The notes below the pieces were generated by a model. That model did no database searches, was not told the DNA's origin, and saw only the letters and a list, made by a program, of their open reading frames with translations. This document shows, piece by piece, positions 1-11,213 of a stretch of 64,000 nt of DNA. The translations under genes and the position numbers were made by a program. The stretch is from Rhodosporidiobolus odoratus (taxonomy: Eukaryota; Basidiomycota; Microbotryomycetes; Sporidiobolales; Sporidiobolaceae): assembly GCA_034387635.1 (NCBI GenBank), contig JAOANU010000019.1, positions 248,001 through 312,000 on the forward strand, given 5' to 3'. The number at the start of each line of letters is the position of its first letter. Positions within the stretch are counted from its first letter, which is position 1.

Positions 1-712
1 CTTTTCGGTTACAGTCGTCGGGAGACGGCCGACGAAGAGGGTTTTGTAGGGGTCGCCGCAGATTTCTTCGTCGACTGAGGGATCGACTGCGAGCAGCACA
101 TCACGACCGTGAGAACGGTAAAGAAAAGCAAGTCAGCAAGTGAAGCGATGGTGTGGAACAGGAGAGGGAGAACGTACAGACTGCTTTCTTGGCCGCCTCC
201 CTCCGTTGTTCCCGCTCCCTCTTGCGCTTCTGGAACTGCTCCTCGGCAGTAAGCGAGAAGCCTGGTTGATCCTCTATCTTGGAGGACTCCTTCTTGGCCT
301 TCTTTGCTGGAGCGGGTTTCGCCGGATGAGCTGCCTCTTCACCTTCTTCCTTGACCTGGGCAGCCTCACCCTCGGCCTTGATGTCTTCCTTGACCTCTGA
401 AATCTTTCCCTCTTCAAGCTTTTCCAGCTTCTCCTCTCCCTTTTTAACGGTCTCCTCATCCACCTTCTCCCCCTCGACTTGTTCCTCCTCCTTGTCCTCT
501 TCCTTCTCAGCACTCTCCATCTCCCTCTTTTCCTTCTCCTCCCTCAACTCCCCCAACGTCTTGGCCACCACAATCGGAGCCGGTCTCCTTCGGGTCGAGA
601 GGGATTTCAGAGGGAAATCGGGGTCTCGACCGGTTGGTTTCAGGTAGGGCAAGGGGGGGCGGGGGGCGAAGAGTTTGAGGAGGTTGGGGGGGAGGAGATG
701 CGTTCCGACCAT
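1..712 (-). CDS. U1 snRNP 70 kDa protein (U1-70K), partial: C-terminal part lies beyond the left edge
   Basis: Core protein of the U1 snRNP, which recognises 5' splice sites in the nucleus. The N-terminus (LLPPNLLKLFAPRPPLPYL) matches the family's conserved LPPNLLALFAPR-type start. A long Glu/Lys-rich helical stretch follows, at residues 50-175. An RRM then opens with DPYKTLFVGRLP, whose TLFVGRL is the RNP2 motif. Exons on the minus strand are 712-178 and 86-1; the intron (87-177) starts GTACGT and ends CTCGCAG, and the frame closes across it. About 207 residues are visible. The RNP1 motif and the RS-rich tail must lie to the left. The acidic insert between the N-terminal motif and the RRM is longer than in metazoan U1-70K. 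The ATG at 710-712 starts the conserved motif directly, so the start is well supported. Confidence 0.88.
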
Positions 713-1270
713 GTTGGTGGTGGTGGTGGTGGTATTGGTGGTGGGTTACGGCCAGGAGGGGAGGTGAGGGAGAAAGGCGGGTCGATGAGGGCAAGAAGGG
801 TTGAAGGGCGCAGGTGTAGCTTGTTGCAGTTCTCTGCGGCTGCGATGCTATCTGCAGGTCTGTAGCAATCAGCACACGGCGCCGTCCTAGGTAGGGGAGG
901 GGACGGGAGCAGGACATACCAAGTCGCCCGCAAACAGCTGTACGAGCAAGTCGAGGTAGTCGATGTGGTGCTGAGTGTCGGCTGCACCAGTCTAAGAGTT
1001 CCGGCTCGAGCAAGGAGAGTTGCGCGATGAGCGAGTCGGGGAAGAGGAAGCGAGCGTGTCTCTCGAGACGACGATCTCGCACAGGCTCTGGTAAAATTAG
1101 CGGAGGAGAGTACGAGGCTCAAGGTTCTGTAGTAGGACGGTTTCTCAGGCTACCTTGGGACTTGCGAAGCGGGCCGGGCTCCACCTCATCATCCACTCCG
1201 TCCGCATCTCGCTGTTCTCCCACCGTCTTCCTCTCTCTGCCGAGGTATCAGAACGAACGTAACGAAAGCG
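713..1270. other. Intergenic region between the divergent U1-70K and PDI genes; GGT repeat at its left end
   Basis: This should hold both promoters. A GGT-type trinucleotide tract lies at about 714-745, just upstream of the U1-70K ATG. Open frames on both strands here are low-complexity and match no family I recognise, so I do not call a gene. Confidence 0.5.
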
Positions 1271-3081
1271 ATGAAATTCTCGCTGTCCCTTGCCGCACTG
1301 TCGCTCCTTGCGGCCCCCGGTGTACTCGCTGGTCTGGAAACCTCGAAGTTCTCGGCACGTTTCCACCGGGCTGAACCTCGCACGTCGCTAGGCTGACCTT
1401 ACATTCGCTCCCACAGACTGTCCTGACGCCCAGCAACTTCGACGGGTAAGTGCCGCTCTGCGTAAGAGCCGCCGGCGCCGTGAACACGCCAAGTTGACGC
1501 AAATGGCTTTTTCGACTTGAAATTGGCGCTATTATCGCGCCTCTTTGTCCGCAGAGTCATTGCCTCTCAGTCGGAAGGTACCCTGGTAGGTTTTGGAACG
1601 GCTTGGTGTTCTTACTGCAAGGTACGTATAGGGGAAACCCTGTCAATTTTCCCTAAGTCGAACTCGTCAAATTTTGACCTTTTCTGCCCCATTCTTGCAT
1701 CTCCGCATCTGTAGAGCCTTGAGCCGACCTGGACGAAGATTGCTGAGGCTTTCGAAGGGGACGATCGCGTAAGTCGCGACTTTTTCTACCTCAGCAGCTT
1801 TCCCGGACCAACACCCTCGTCATTGTGCGACCACAGTGCAAGGTCGCTCACCTTGACGCTGACGACCCCGCTGCGAGGCCCCTGGCGTCCAAGTACGGCG
1901 TGAGCGGGTACCCGACCCTTAAGTGTACGTCTCCCTTTTCCAGATTTTCCCCTGACGCCTCGTGTCATGCTATCGCTAGCGGTCCACTTGTGCCCGACGT
2001 TGATCTCAGCTGATCTTGCTTCTCATCTTCCGTCACGCAGTCATCCAGCCTCCCTCTAAGGGCGGTGCCGCCGAGACGTACTCTGGCCCTCGCACTGAGC
2101 AGGCTCTCCTCGAATTCCTCAACGAGAAGTGCGGGACTCACAAGCTTCCCGGCGGTCTCCTGGGCGATCTTGTACGCACAAGTGTCCCGACAGACTCCCT
2201 ACACCCCGACTTGCACTAAGCTTACGAGAGAATTTCCGATGACAGGCCGGTCGCATCCCGTCCCTCGACACCCTCGCCGGACTCTACCTCACCCCTACTG
2301 CCACACGTCCGGCTCTCCTCTCCTCTGCCTCGGCTCTCGCTTCCTCCCTCGGTACCTCAACCAGCAACAGTCTCTCGTCCTACTACCTCAAGGTTTTCGA
2401 CAAGTTCGCTTCGCTCGACACTCCCGAGAGCGTGACCGCTGCGAAGGAGTGGGTGGACAAGGAGAGGCTGAGGCTGGGAAAGATTGCTAGCAAGAAGGGG
2501 AGTGTTGCGGTTAAGAAGATGGAGGAGGCTAGGATGAAGCAGAACGTTCGTCGGGGCTTTCCTCTTTACCTTCCCGCCCATTTCCCCCAGTTCCTGTATT
2601 GACCTTCATAGGACTTTTTTCTGACTATTCCGCGTAGATCCTCGCTGCCTTCGCCTCAGCCTCTGCGTCTGCCTCTTCCCTCTCTTCCCAAGCCAGCGCC
2701 ACCGCCTCCTCCCTCTCTTCCGTCGCCAGTTCAACTCTCTCCTCCGCCGCTTCTGCCGCCTCCGCCAGTGGTTCCAGCGTAGTCGACGCCGCCAACACAG
2801 CCGCCGCGCAGGGCACCGACTCTGCCAGTTCGATCGTTTCCGCTGCGCAGGCCAGTGGATCTTCTGTCCTTGGCAAGGCGCAGAAGAGCGCTGGGAGTGC
2901 TTATGAGGCGGCCGCTACGGCGGCGGTCCAGGGGACGCAGAGCGCGACGAGCTTGGCGAGTGAGGCTAGCAAGAGTGTGGAGAGTGTCGCTAACGAGGCG
3001 GGGGCCACTGTTGCGAGTGCGACGGATGTCGTGAAAGAGCAGGCGGCAAAGGTCACGGGGAGGGTCAAAGAGGAGCTCTAA
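1271..3081 (+). CDS. Protein disulfide isomerase-related ER protein with one thioredoxin domain, an ERp29-like C-domain and a KEEL retention signal
   Basis: Predicted ER-lumen thiol oxidoreductase or chaperone. Exons: 1271-1321, 1417-1445, 1555-1621, 1715-1768, 1837-1924, 2041-2171, 2246-2545 and 2638-3081, giving 387 residues. The start encodes a hydrophobic signal peptide (MKFSLSLAALSLLAAPG). One thioredoxin domain (about 18-135) has WCSYCK at 44-49 where the family usually has WCGHCK, and a cis-proline motif GYPTLK. An all-helical ERp29/PDI-D domain covers about 141-240. Residues 241-383 are Ala/Ser-rich and look like a low-complexity linker. The protein ends KEEL, the retention signal also used by ERp29. 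The first 5' splice site (GTACTC at 1322) is the least certain junction; I chose it because it is the only nearby GT that keeps frame. Overall architecture resembles fungal and plant single-domain PDI-D proteins. Confidence 0.85.
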
Positions 3082-3482
3082 GCCCGCTTGCGACGACGTG
3101 AGAGAGGGGAACAGATAGCTTTTTTTTTTCAGTACCTTTTTTCCTGTTTCTCCAGCTCGAATCGATGGAGGCGGCGCGAGACACGTAGTCGCCTGGGTGG
3201 GTGCCAATAGCAAACAATCGGTAGCTGTCACAATGCTAGGAAAGCCGGACGTGGGAGATGCCTCGGATTTCCCCCCACTCGAGAACAAGGGAAACTTGCG
3301 TCTGCCCGCAGCCTCTCACCTCGACCGCAGACAAAACCGCCAGTACAGCAAGGAGCCTGTCCAATTAAGTACTGGCGACCACCTACATCACTTGAATCAG
3401 GCCCGCTCGTGCTTTTCGCTGTTTACGCTCATCGTCATCATCCTCGACTCGCTCCTCTACACAGAGCACAGTAGAAGCGAGT
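3082..3482. other. Intergenic region between PDI and Bzz1
   Basis: This holds the PDI 3' end and the Bzz1 promoter. A T-rich run at about 3120-3145 may belong to the PDI 3' UTR. No gene was recognised. Confidence 0.4.
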
Positions 3483-6400
3483 ATGGCATCTTACGGGGCA
3501 TCGTGAGTACCATTCCAGCTCATGCACTATTCAAGCTCAACGTCTCATTCCCGCAGGCTACCCGACTCTGAACCCCTCATCCACTCTCACACATCTCACC
3601 ACCTCTCCCTCCTCTCCTCCTTCTCCTCTTTCCTCTCTTCCCTCTCACAAACCCAACTCAAAGCCTCCTCCGACCTCTCGTCTCAAGTCGGATCCTTCCG
3701 TCGCTCGATCGCAGCTTCAGCGAGCGAGAGAAGTGGCGGGACGGAACAGGTGAGCACGCTCGAGAGGGCTATGGGCGAGTGGCTGGAGAAGGTGGACTTG
3801 CAGGTGAGGGAATCGGGAGAGGTGGCCAGGAGGACGGAGGAAGAGGTGGCCAGGAAGATGGAGGAGGTCGGAAACAGGTTGGAAGGGGTCAGGAAAAAGG
3901 TGAGGCTGTGTCCCTAGGCATCTCAGTCACGACAGACCCGTCTCTCTCGTTTCTTCTGCAGAACGGAGAGAGACGCTCTTGAATGCATCGCGCTGAGATG
4001 GACTGACCGTTTCCTCGCACACGATCCTTCTCTCCCTCTCGAAAATACTTGCAGCACCGCTCCCACTACCAACGCCTCCTCTCCCTCCGCGATGCAGCCA
4101 ACTCAACCCGAGATCGTTCCCGCAGCACCTACTTCTCCGCCTGCGACTCACTCGAATCCGCTCGCCAAAAAAAGTCGACGGCGAAAGAAGGCAAAGAAAC
4201 CGAGAAAGCCGCTCGAGCTTACGAGGCTGCGGTGGAAGAGATGGAAGTGGCCAAGAACCAGTACTTGCTGGATTTGGATGCTGCCAATGTGGCCAAACAG
4301 ATTTTATACGAGACGCATTTGCCGAGTGTCGAGGATGATTATCAGGTTTTGGAGGCGTCGGCAGTGAGGCAACTCGTGGGACTGTTGGAGAAGATGGTAA
4401 AGCTGCAGAAGGAAAGTGGGGAGAGGGTACTGCAGACTGTTGCGGCCGCCGAGGGGGCGTTGAAGACGGTTGAGGTGGAGAGGGATCAGGAGTTGTGGGT
4501 GGGTGGGCTGGAGGCGACGGTGTTGGGCGCTTTCGAGGTGCCGAGGAATGTCGAGTTCGAAGAAAGTCCAGTGTGGCATGACACCGTTCGTTCGCCTTGC
4601 ATGCCTTGGTCCCCGGTCAACTTTGGCTAACCCTTGTTCTCCTCGATAGGATGCTTTCGCCCTCTCATCTCCCTCAGTAACCTACCTGCAGAACGTCCGC
4701 CTCAAAGCCGTTCAGCGTGTCGCCGAATCTGGGCCGGAGATTGAGAGCAAGAAGCGAGAGGTGCAAGGGTTGAGAAACTTGAGGGAGAGCTACGAGAAGA
4801 ACGAGGGATTGGGAGATACGGTCGGCGTAGTCGAGGTGCGTTCTCTGTGTCTGCCGCTCTCCACTAGGGCCATGTCCGATCCTCCCCATACGACTGGTAA
4901 GTCGGTCATTACCACGCCTTGCAAGTCAGACTAACCTTCCCAAACTGGCTCCTCGCCCCCACTCCCTCTCGCTCGCTTGCTCGTCGCCTTCATCTACAGA
5001 ACCTCTTCTCAACCGTGCATCCCCTCGCAGCGCTCTCCTTCGCCTCCTCTCTGCACGCTGCCCAAATCGAACTAATCGACGCAACCCTCGGAGCCGACGC
5101 CGCGACTGAAGGACGCCCACATGAGTTCAAGAGCTCGCATTTCGTGACTCCGAGCACTTGTGCGGTTTGTGAGGGGAGCGTCTGGGGGAAGGGGATGAGC
5201 TGCAAGAGTACGTCGACGGGCTGTTTCCACTCAGCTTCCTCGTGTTCTACGAGAAGAGGAAGATGGCTCATAGTGGAATGTTTGCTCGCTGTACAGAGTG
5301 CAATATGGCGGTACATGCCAAGTGCGAGCTGAAGGTACGTCTTCTTCCTCACCACCATACCAAGCCCTTCTCGCTTCGTTGCTGCTTTGCGAGCCCATGT
5401 TCACTGACTCTGTGTCCCTGCCTATCTCTCGCTCGTCCATACACCCGTGCGTATGTACTACGCAGGTACCCTCTGGCTGTGCCTCCAGACCGGGCGCCGG
5501 CGTCGTCCGCACAAAAACGAAAAGATCCGCTGCCGCTCCACCAATTGCTGCATCAACCTCGCTCTCCCCTACGCCCTCATCATCGAGTGGTTCCTCCTTC
5601 GTGTCAGTCGGCACGACTACACTACCGCCCCCTCGGCGGACTATGCCCATACCCGGAGAAGATGCCGGAGGAGGGGCGGCTGGGTCAGGTGGGCAAAGGG
5701 CCAGTATGTTGTATGCTTATGAAGCGCAGACTGGCTTCGAGTTGAGCGTAAACGGTACGCTCCTCCTCAGCTCGGCCTCACTTTCCGTGTTCTCTACGAA
5801 TCCGTTTCTTACCGTACTCTCTCCCCTTTCCCATTCCTCTTCTACCTGTCCTTGGTGGTCCGTTGCTGGATGCAGAGGGCGACTCCGTCTCACTTTTGCA
5901 GCCCGAGGACGATTCCGGCTGGGTCAAAGTCCGAGTCGAGCGAGATGGACGGGAAGGACTCGTCCCCGGGTCATATGTTGAGATGCTCGATGATGGAGCA
6001 ATATCCTCAGTTCCGACCTCGACAATCCAGGGTGGTGCCGGGAGCGGCGATGGGGCTGGAAGAGGTACGTCTAGCTTGCGATTTCCAACTTTCCTCCCTT
6101 TGTTTGCCTACGGTCGGTTTGTCAAGACGGTAGAAGCAACATCGCTTTGCAGCGACTGAGCTGACCTGTTTCATCCCTGTCAGTGATAGCGCTGTATGAC
6201 TATACCCCCGCCGCTGCCGATGAACTGCCCTTGCAGGAAGGGGAAGAGGCAGAATTGACAGCTGTCGGAATGGACGCGGGAGAAGGATGGGCAGAGGTGC
6301 GTCTTTCTGCTTCATTCACTCTCACGTTGTCTCTCCCATTTACGGGGGAGAAGTGTGTAGACAGAAGTGTATGTCGAAGGTCGCTCAATTATTTCTTCCC

Positions 6401-6563
6401 CTTCCTTTCTTCTCCATTCGGCTTGAACAGATCACCAAGGACGGCCGAACAGGCATCGTTCCCTCTTCTTATGTACGTCTCCTTCTCATGCTCGACCCTT
6501 GTGTACGAAGGGCTGACCCCGTCTGCATGCTTGCCGGTCGAAACGCAGATCCAGCTTTTGTAG
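3483..6563 (+). CDS. BZZ1: Bzz1-like actin/endocytosis adaptor: F-BAR, C1 zinc finger and two SH3 domains
   Basis: Fungal Bzz1 binds curved plasma membrane at endocytic sites and recruits Las17/WASP to drive actin assembly. Exons: 3483-3502, 3557-3899, 4055-4585, 4650-4835, 5000-5207, 5297-5334, 5466-5754, 5876-6064, 6184-6296, 6431-6472 and 6549-6563 (657 residues). An F-BAR coiled coil fills about 1-300. A C1 domain starts at H401 (HEFKSSHFVTPSTCAVC, then CKKCNMAVHAKC across an intron) with the expected His/Cys spacing. SH3-1 starts near residue 523 (LYAYEAQ) and SH3-2 near 603 (ALYDYTP). The last exon is only 15 nt and encodes IQLL plus stop; it gives SSYIQLL, a typical SH3 ending, whereas reading through the intron would append about 30 unrelated residues. 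Domain order is exactly that of Bzz1, so the assignment is firm. Confidence 0.93.
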
Positions 6564-7248
6564 GCATAGGCTCGTTCCTATCCTCTTCTCCCCTTTCTTC
6601 CTTCTTCACGGTTTGTTCCTGATTCTTAAGTAACGTGTGTCGTGAACGAAGCAAAGACACTTTGGTACTACCTCACCACGTACCAGTGACTGGCTGGCGG
6701 CTCGAGGAAAAAGGCTTCGTTCGCTTGCCTTTTCTCGTCTCTCCCCGCTGCTCGTTTCTTCTGCCCCTTCCGTCTTACAGCTTGGTCCCTCGCAGCCTGC
6801 CGCTCGACTGGCGACAGCCGCTTCGAGCAGGTTGCGTTTCTTGCCTGCCGGTTCCGATCAGAATCCTTCTCCTCTTCCCTCGAGCTTGCTTCCCACATTT
6901 CCTGATCGGCGTCCCTCGACTCCCGCTTGACGTGTCGAGGCAAAGGAGAGGGCACCGTGCTCGTACCTCTTTGCTTTCCGTTGAACGAAACTACGTCGTT
7001 GGGATCGGAGCTGATGACGCTGGACCTTCGGGCAAAAAGGCGCTTGCCTCTCGAAGTTCTTCCTCGCTCTCCTGCTCTCTCCTTTCGCACATAGCAACGT
7101 CCGAAGGTGCGGAGCTGTTCCTCGTGCTCTTTCCCGCTTCTGGCTCACCTCTCTTGCTCGGTCTCGCAGGAGCCTTCTCAAACAACCTCATCCCGACTTC
7201 CTCTTTCAACCCTCTTAGCTTCTCGACCACAAAACACCTACGCGCAGC
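6564..7248. other. Intergenic region between Bzz1 and the PalI-like gene
   Basis: Open frames cross this 685-bp stretch on both strands, but they are Ser/Arg-rich and match no family. It probably contains the Bzz1 3' UTR and the promoter and 5' UTR of the next gene. No gene was recognised. Confidence 0.4.
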
Positions 7249-8180
7249 ATGGTCAACGCAGTCCACTGGTTCGGAGCTTTCTTGCTCTTCGCGGCCACCG
7301 TCCTGCTCATCGTCGCATCCGTCTCTTCACCAATCTGGGACAACGTTGGGTTCTTGCACGGACACATCAATGGCCAGTCTTTCACTCTGGGTAACTGGGG
7401 CTACTGTGCAGCGGGGTCTTGTTCGTCAGCGAAGTTGGGCTAGTGAGCACTTTCTCCTTTGCTTCCCCCCAGATCCCGATACTGACTACCCGCCCCCTTC
7501 AGCGACCGCAACTTCCTCTCTTCCCTGACCGGTACCGACGGTGCCGGAGCTTCCATCGTCCACGGTCTCAGCGTCGCTCTCATCCTCACCCCCATCTGCG
7601 CCGGATTGTCGGCCATTGCCCTCCTCTTCGCCTTGAGCTCTCATCTCATTATGGGAATCATTGCCAGCTTGGCGGCTGTCTTGGCCTTTGTTGCCACTGT
7701 CGTCTCCCTCGGCGTGCGTCCTGCTCTTAGCCCCCCGTAACACAAAACGCTGACGCAGGTTCTTCTCGCAGCTCGACCTCGGTCTCTTCCTCACTGCCCG
7801 TCAGCGCATCAACGACAACATCCCCAACTCGCACGCAACCATCGGATCTTGCATCTGGCTCGTCGTCGCTGCTTGTGGCTGCCAGCTCATCGCCGCCATG
7901 ACCGTCTGCGTGCGTTTACCTCGTTTTCAAGTTTCTCCCGCCTTCTCCTGACAATCTCGTTTTCTGGCCATAGTTCACCCGCTCCCGTAACCGCCGTGCT
8001 GCCGAGGACCGCGAGTTCTCGACCGTCCCCGCCATGCGTGCCACTTCGACCGACACTGGCTACGTTCCCCCTCCCTCGACCGTTGGCTCGACCGGTCCCC
8101 TCATGGTGGACACCCACTCTGCCCCGACTGGTCCGACGACTACCAGCTCCACTTCGGGTCACTTCTGGAACAGGTCCTGA
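7249..8180 (+). CDS. PalI/RIM9- or SUR7-like tetraspan plasma membrane protein
   Basis: Four exons (7249-7442, 7503-7713, 7772-7909, 7974-8180) encode 249 residues. TM1 is at about 6-28 (FGAFLLFAATVLLIVASVSS). An extracellular loop carries GNWGYC followed by a second cysteine, which is the SUR7/PalI family signature. Three more hydrophobic segments follow (ALILTPICAGLSAIALLFAL, LIMGIIASLAAVLAFVATVV and IGSCIWLVVAACGCQLIAAM), then a short polar cytoplasmic tail rich in Ser/Thr/Pro. RIM9/PalI proteins help sense ambient alkaline pH in the Rim/Pal pathway, and SUR7 proteins sit in eisosome membrane compartments. The sequence alone does not decide between the two. The short tail fits RIM9-like better than the long-tailed PalI form. 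Confidence 0.82.
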
Positions 8181-8823
8181 GCGCTGGACCGGTTTCCGAG
8201 CTATGTACATACAACCCTTCTCTACTCGCCTCACCGAAGTACTGCACCCTAAACACCTATACGCGCCTAATACTACTCACCTCGCTGATCAATGGATGGC
8301 ATACACGGCTCTCGTCATCCCCCTTTCTTCAATAGTCACACTCTTATATCAAAGCAGTTCTTGCGTAGGCATTGACCTCGAAAGTTTTCTTCCTTAAGAG
8401 ATGTAAATTCGTATTTTCTTCGCACCTCTGCGCTTGAGGTTGGCTTGAGGCGTCGCGGCTGTAGGGATTGCATCTGCGACGAGTGGAGTCTTGGGGACAA
8501 GGTGCGCCTCGCGAGAAAGAGCGCTTTTGAGAAGGTGAGTAGGAGAGGGCCGAGAGTAGACCGCGACGCGACGGACCAAATTCGTCCGCAAATTCGCATC
8601 TTCTGCCAATCCCTTGAACTAGGTAGTCGATCACGCTGGTAGTTCCGTTTGATAGTCTTACGTCTCTCTCCTGACTGTATACAACGCGGTGGCGACACTC
8701 CCAACGCCAAGCGGCGGTCTGACGCACGCTCCTCTTCCGCAACGACAACCTCGATCAACTCCACCTCGACGCTCCTGCTCACCCTGGACTCGACCCACAG
8801 AACCCCGTCAAGCAGTCCAAACC
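8181..8823. other. Intergenic region between the PalI-like and SGNH-like genes
   Basis: An open frame joins in-frame to the next gene from about 8689, but it begins with GTG, so I place the protein start at the ATG at 8824 (context ACCATGG). No independent gene was recognised. Confidence 0.4.
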
Positions 8824-11213
8824 ATGGCCTGGACATCAGGCCATCAGAGCCGAGGCTCATACAGTGCCCTACCCTCTTCCCCAGCTCTCCGCTCTCATTC
8901 CCCTTCCCCATCCACCTCTTCAACTCATTCGCATCCACGTACTCGAGCCCGAACCCAGCGCCTCACCTTGATCCTCGTCCTTCTCACCGCGACTCTGTTC
9001 GGCTCAGTCCTCCTCGTCCCTCATGAGACCTTGCCTTCATCGGTTCAGCAAGCCGTGAATAAGGGAAAGGAGGCCTACGAATCGGCCAAGGCGGGATTGG
9101 TCGCTTCTTCCAGTTGGCCGCTCAGAGGGGAACAGGTCGGAGTGGAGCAAGGGGATCAAGGAGTGCCGGCCGCAAAGGTGGATCCGTGGGTCGTGGACGC
9201 TATCGTTGAAGGAGAGGAAAAAGAGAAAGAAAAGCACTCAGAGGAGGGGCTGGACAACGTGGTAGAGGCCGATGGCGAGCAGGAGTTGGATCATGGAGTG
9301 GTGATGCCCTTGCCAGAGGCGGAGGAGGAAAGTGAAGCGGCGGAAGAGACTGAGACGACTTGGGAACCTCCCATCGAGGAAGTCGAGGAAGAGGTGGCGA
9401 TCGTTTGCTCAAGCGAGTTGCGGGAAGCGATGAACAGACCAGCGTTCTGGGTCGTCAAGGGTGCGTGGGTTTGGCTCGAATCGAAAGCTTCAATTTCTGA
9501 CCACTTTCCACAGCAGAGACTGCGCCTCTCACCTATCGCATCTCCGCACGTGAGACTCTCGACGATGAGGTTTCGTCTGTGTGCCTTTCGCAAGCCGTCT
9601 TCACCGCTCGTCTCGTCTCGCCTCCTGCATCCGCTGCGTCCACCAAGGATCCGCAGGCGCAACAAACCCTCATCTCTCTCCCTCCCCCGTCCCTGTCCGA
9701 CGATTTGTCGACCTACTCGTTCACGATCCCAGCCAATCTCTCGATTCCTCGCGGCACGTACGAGCTTGACATATGCCTCGACTTTGGGCTATACGTTGGC
9801 GTTCTTGAGGGGACGTTCTGCGGCGAGGAGGCGAGGAGTTGTGATCCGCTCAAGCTCAGCGACCGGGAGGGAGACGAGCTGAGATATGTCGGAGACACAG
9901 TCGAGGTGCAGTCGGGAAAGACAGTGACGCTGGGTCAGGGTGAGTTCGCTTCTCCCCTTCTCTCTCTTTTTCCCAGCTTCTCTGGGTTTCTGTGTCGGTA
10001 CTTATCCGGTTCTCGACCTACAGAACCGCTCGCGATGACCGACAGTACGCCCCTCTGCACCGACTTGTCGACCCTCTCGGGCTACTGGTCCTCCCTCACT
10101 TTCTACCCGACTTCTCCTGCACCCTGCTCCCTCGCGACCCCGTCCTTTCCTATCCCTTTCGCGTCCGCACCCGTCGGCTCCGAAGCCCCTATCTGGTTTC
10201 ACTTTGTCGGCGACTCCAATACCCGCAACTTGTTCACTCGCTTCGAAGCCTCTCTCGGAAATGGTCGTAAGATTAAGACCGAGATCACGGATTCGCCTAC
10301 GCACAACGGTACCACTGCTACGATCGCATTCCGCTGGGCGAGCGGAGAGGTGCCGATTGAGGAACCGGCTGCGTCGTCCCCGGATATTCTGGTGACCTGG
10401 AGTTGGTGGTACCAGATGGCGCCGCCTTCTTCCGCTACCATCCCAACGTCAACCGCATCGACAGACGAAGAACGGGAAGCTGAATTCAACTCGACGGTAG
10501 CCGCGAATCGGGACGACCTTGTCCGCCTCGTCAACGGGACTCTGTCGGAATATCTATCCTACTCACAACTTTCCGAATCACTCTCGTTGTACCCTTCTCT
10601 CCGTCACCTCGCTTCCACCCTCCGCCCTTCTCGAACATATCTCTCGCTCGGTTCTCACGGCGAAGAACTCACCATTCCCGGCGTGGCCGCCTCGCTGGAC
10701 CAACTCTTCTCCCCTTCTTCTGGCCTTTCTCGCACGGTTCGAGATGAGGCAAACCTCAGATTCTTTACCACGACTCTGGTCAACACGCGTTATATCCCCC
10801 TCGCGAGGTTTCCTCATCAAGATTTGGTCCGGACCAACGCTCTCATTCACGCCAAGAATACGTACGCGGCTTCGAGAACCGAGTTGGGTCGGGTGCGAGT
10901 GGGGGATGCAAGAGGAGAGGGTGAGGGAGAGGGACGAGTGATCGACATTGAGGGTCTGACAAGGGGGATTGTGGAACAAGATGGGTGGATGAAGGAGGGG
11001 AAGAAAGGTCCGGATGCGGTACATTTCAGGGAGGAGGTTTATGATGAGTGGGTTAGGGTCGTTTGGACTGATCTTGTGCAAGGGATTGGAGCAGCGAGGG
11101 GGGAGGAGGAGGGAGAGGGGAAGGGGATGGTCAGCGTGGAGGAGGCGAGGAGGAGGTGGAAGAGGAGGATTGCGTGGAGTGGGGATGGGGAGGAAGAGGA
11201 GGAGGAAAACTGA
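8824..11213 (+). CDS. Type II membrane protein with SGNH/PC-esterase-like catalytic motifs
   Basis: Three exons (8824-9460, 9514-9939, 10024-11213) encode 750 residues. A short Ser-rich cytoplasmic N-terminus is followed by a single TM at about 46-65 (LTLILVLLTATLFGSVLLV), so the bulk should face the Golgi lumen or cell exterior. An acidic stem covers about 120-205. The luminal part has GDSNTRNLF (Ser near residue 419), the nucleophile block of GDSL/SGNH and PC-esterase families. Near residue 680 it has GPDAVHF, which fits the family's Asp-x-x-His block. Such enzymes typically add or remove O-acetyl groups on glycans; that role is inferred here. The tail is Glu/Arg-rich low complexity. The TM and the two motifs are seen directly; the substrate is unknown. 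Confidence 0.72.

Noticed and set aside
507..1122. Two overlapping minus-strand open frames upstream of U1-70K
   Set aside because: They are Arg/Ser/Pro-rich, show no domain, and overlap the U1-70K start and its likely promoter. The conserved U1-70K N-terminus begins at the ATG at 712.
6473..6622. Read-through of the BZZ1 SH3 domain to a longer C-terminus
   Set aside because: It would append about 50 unrelated residues. Splicing to the 15-nt last exon gives the family-typical SH3 ending.
8689..8823. N-terminal extension of the SGNH-like protein
   Set aside because: The open frame continues upstream, but it would start at GTG and add only low-complexity sequence. The ATG at 8824 has a strong context.
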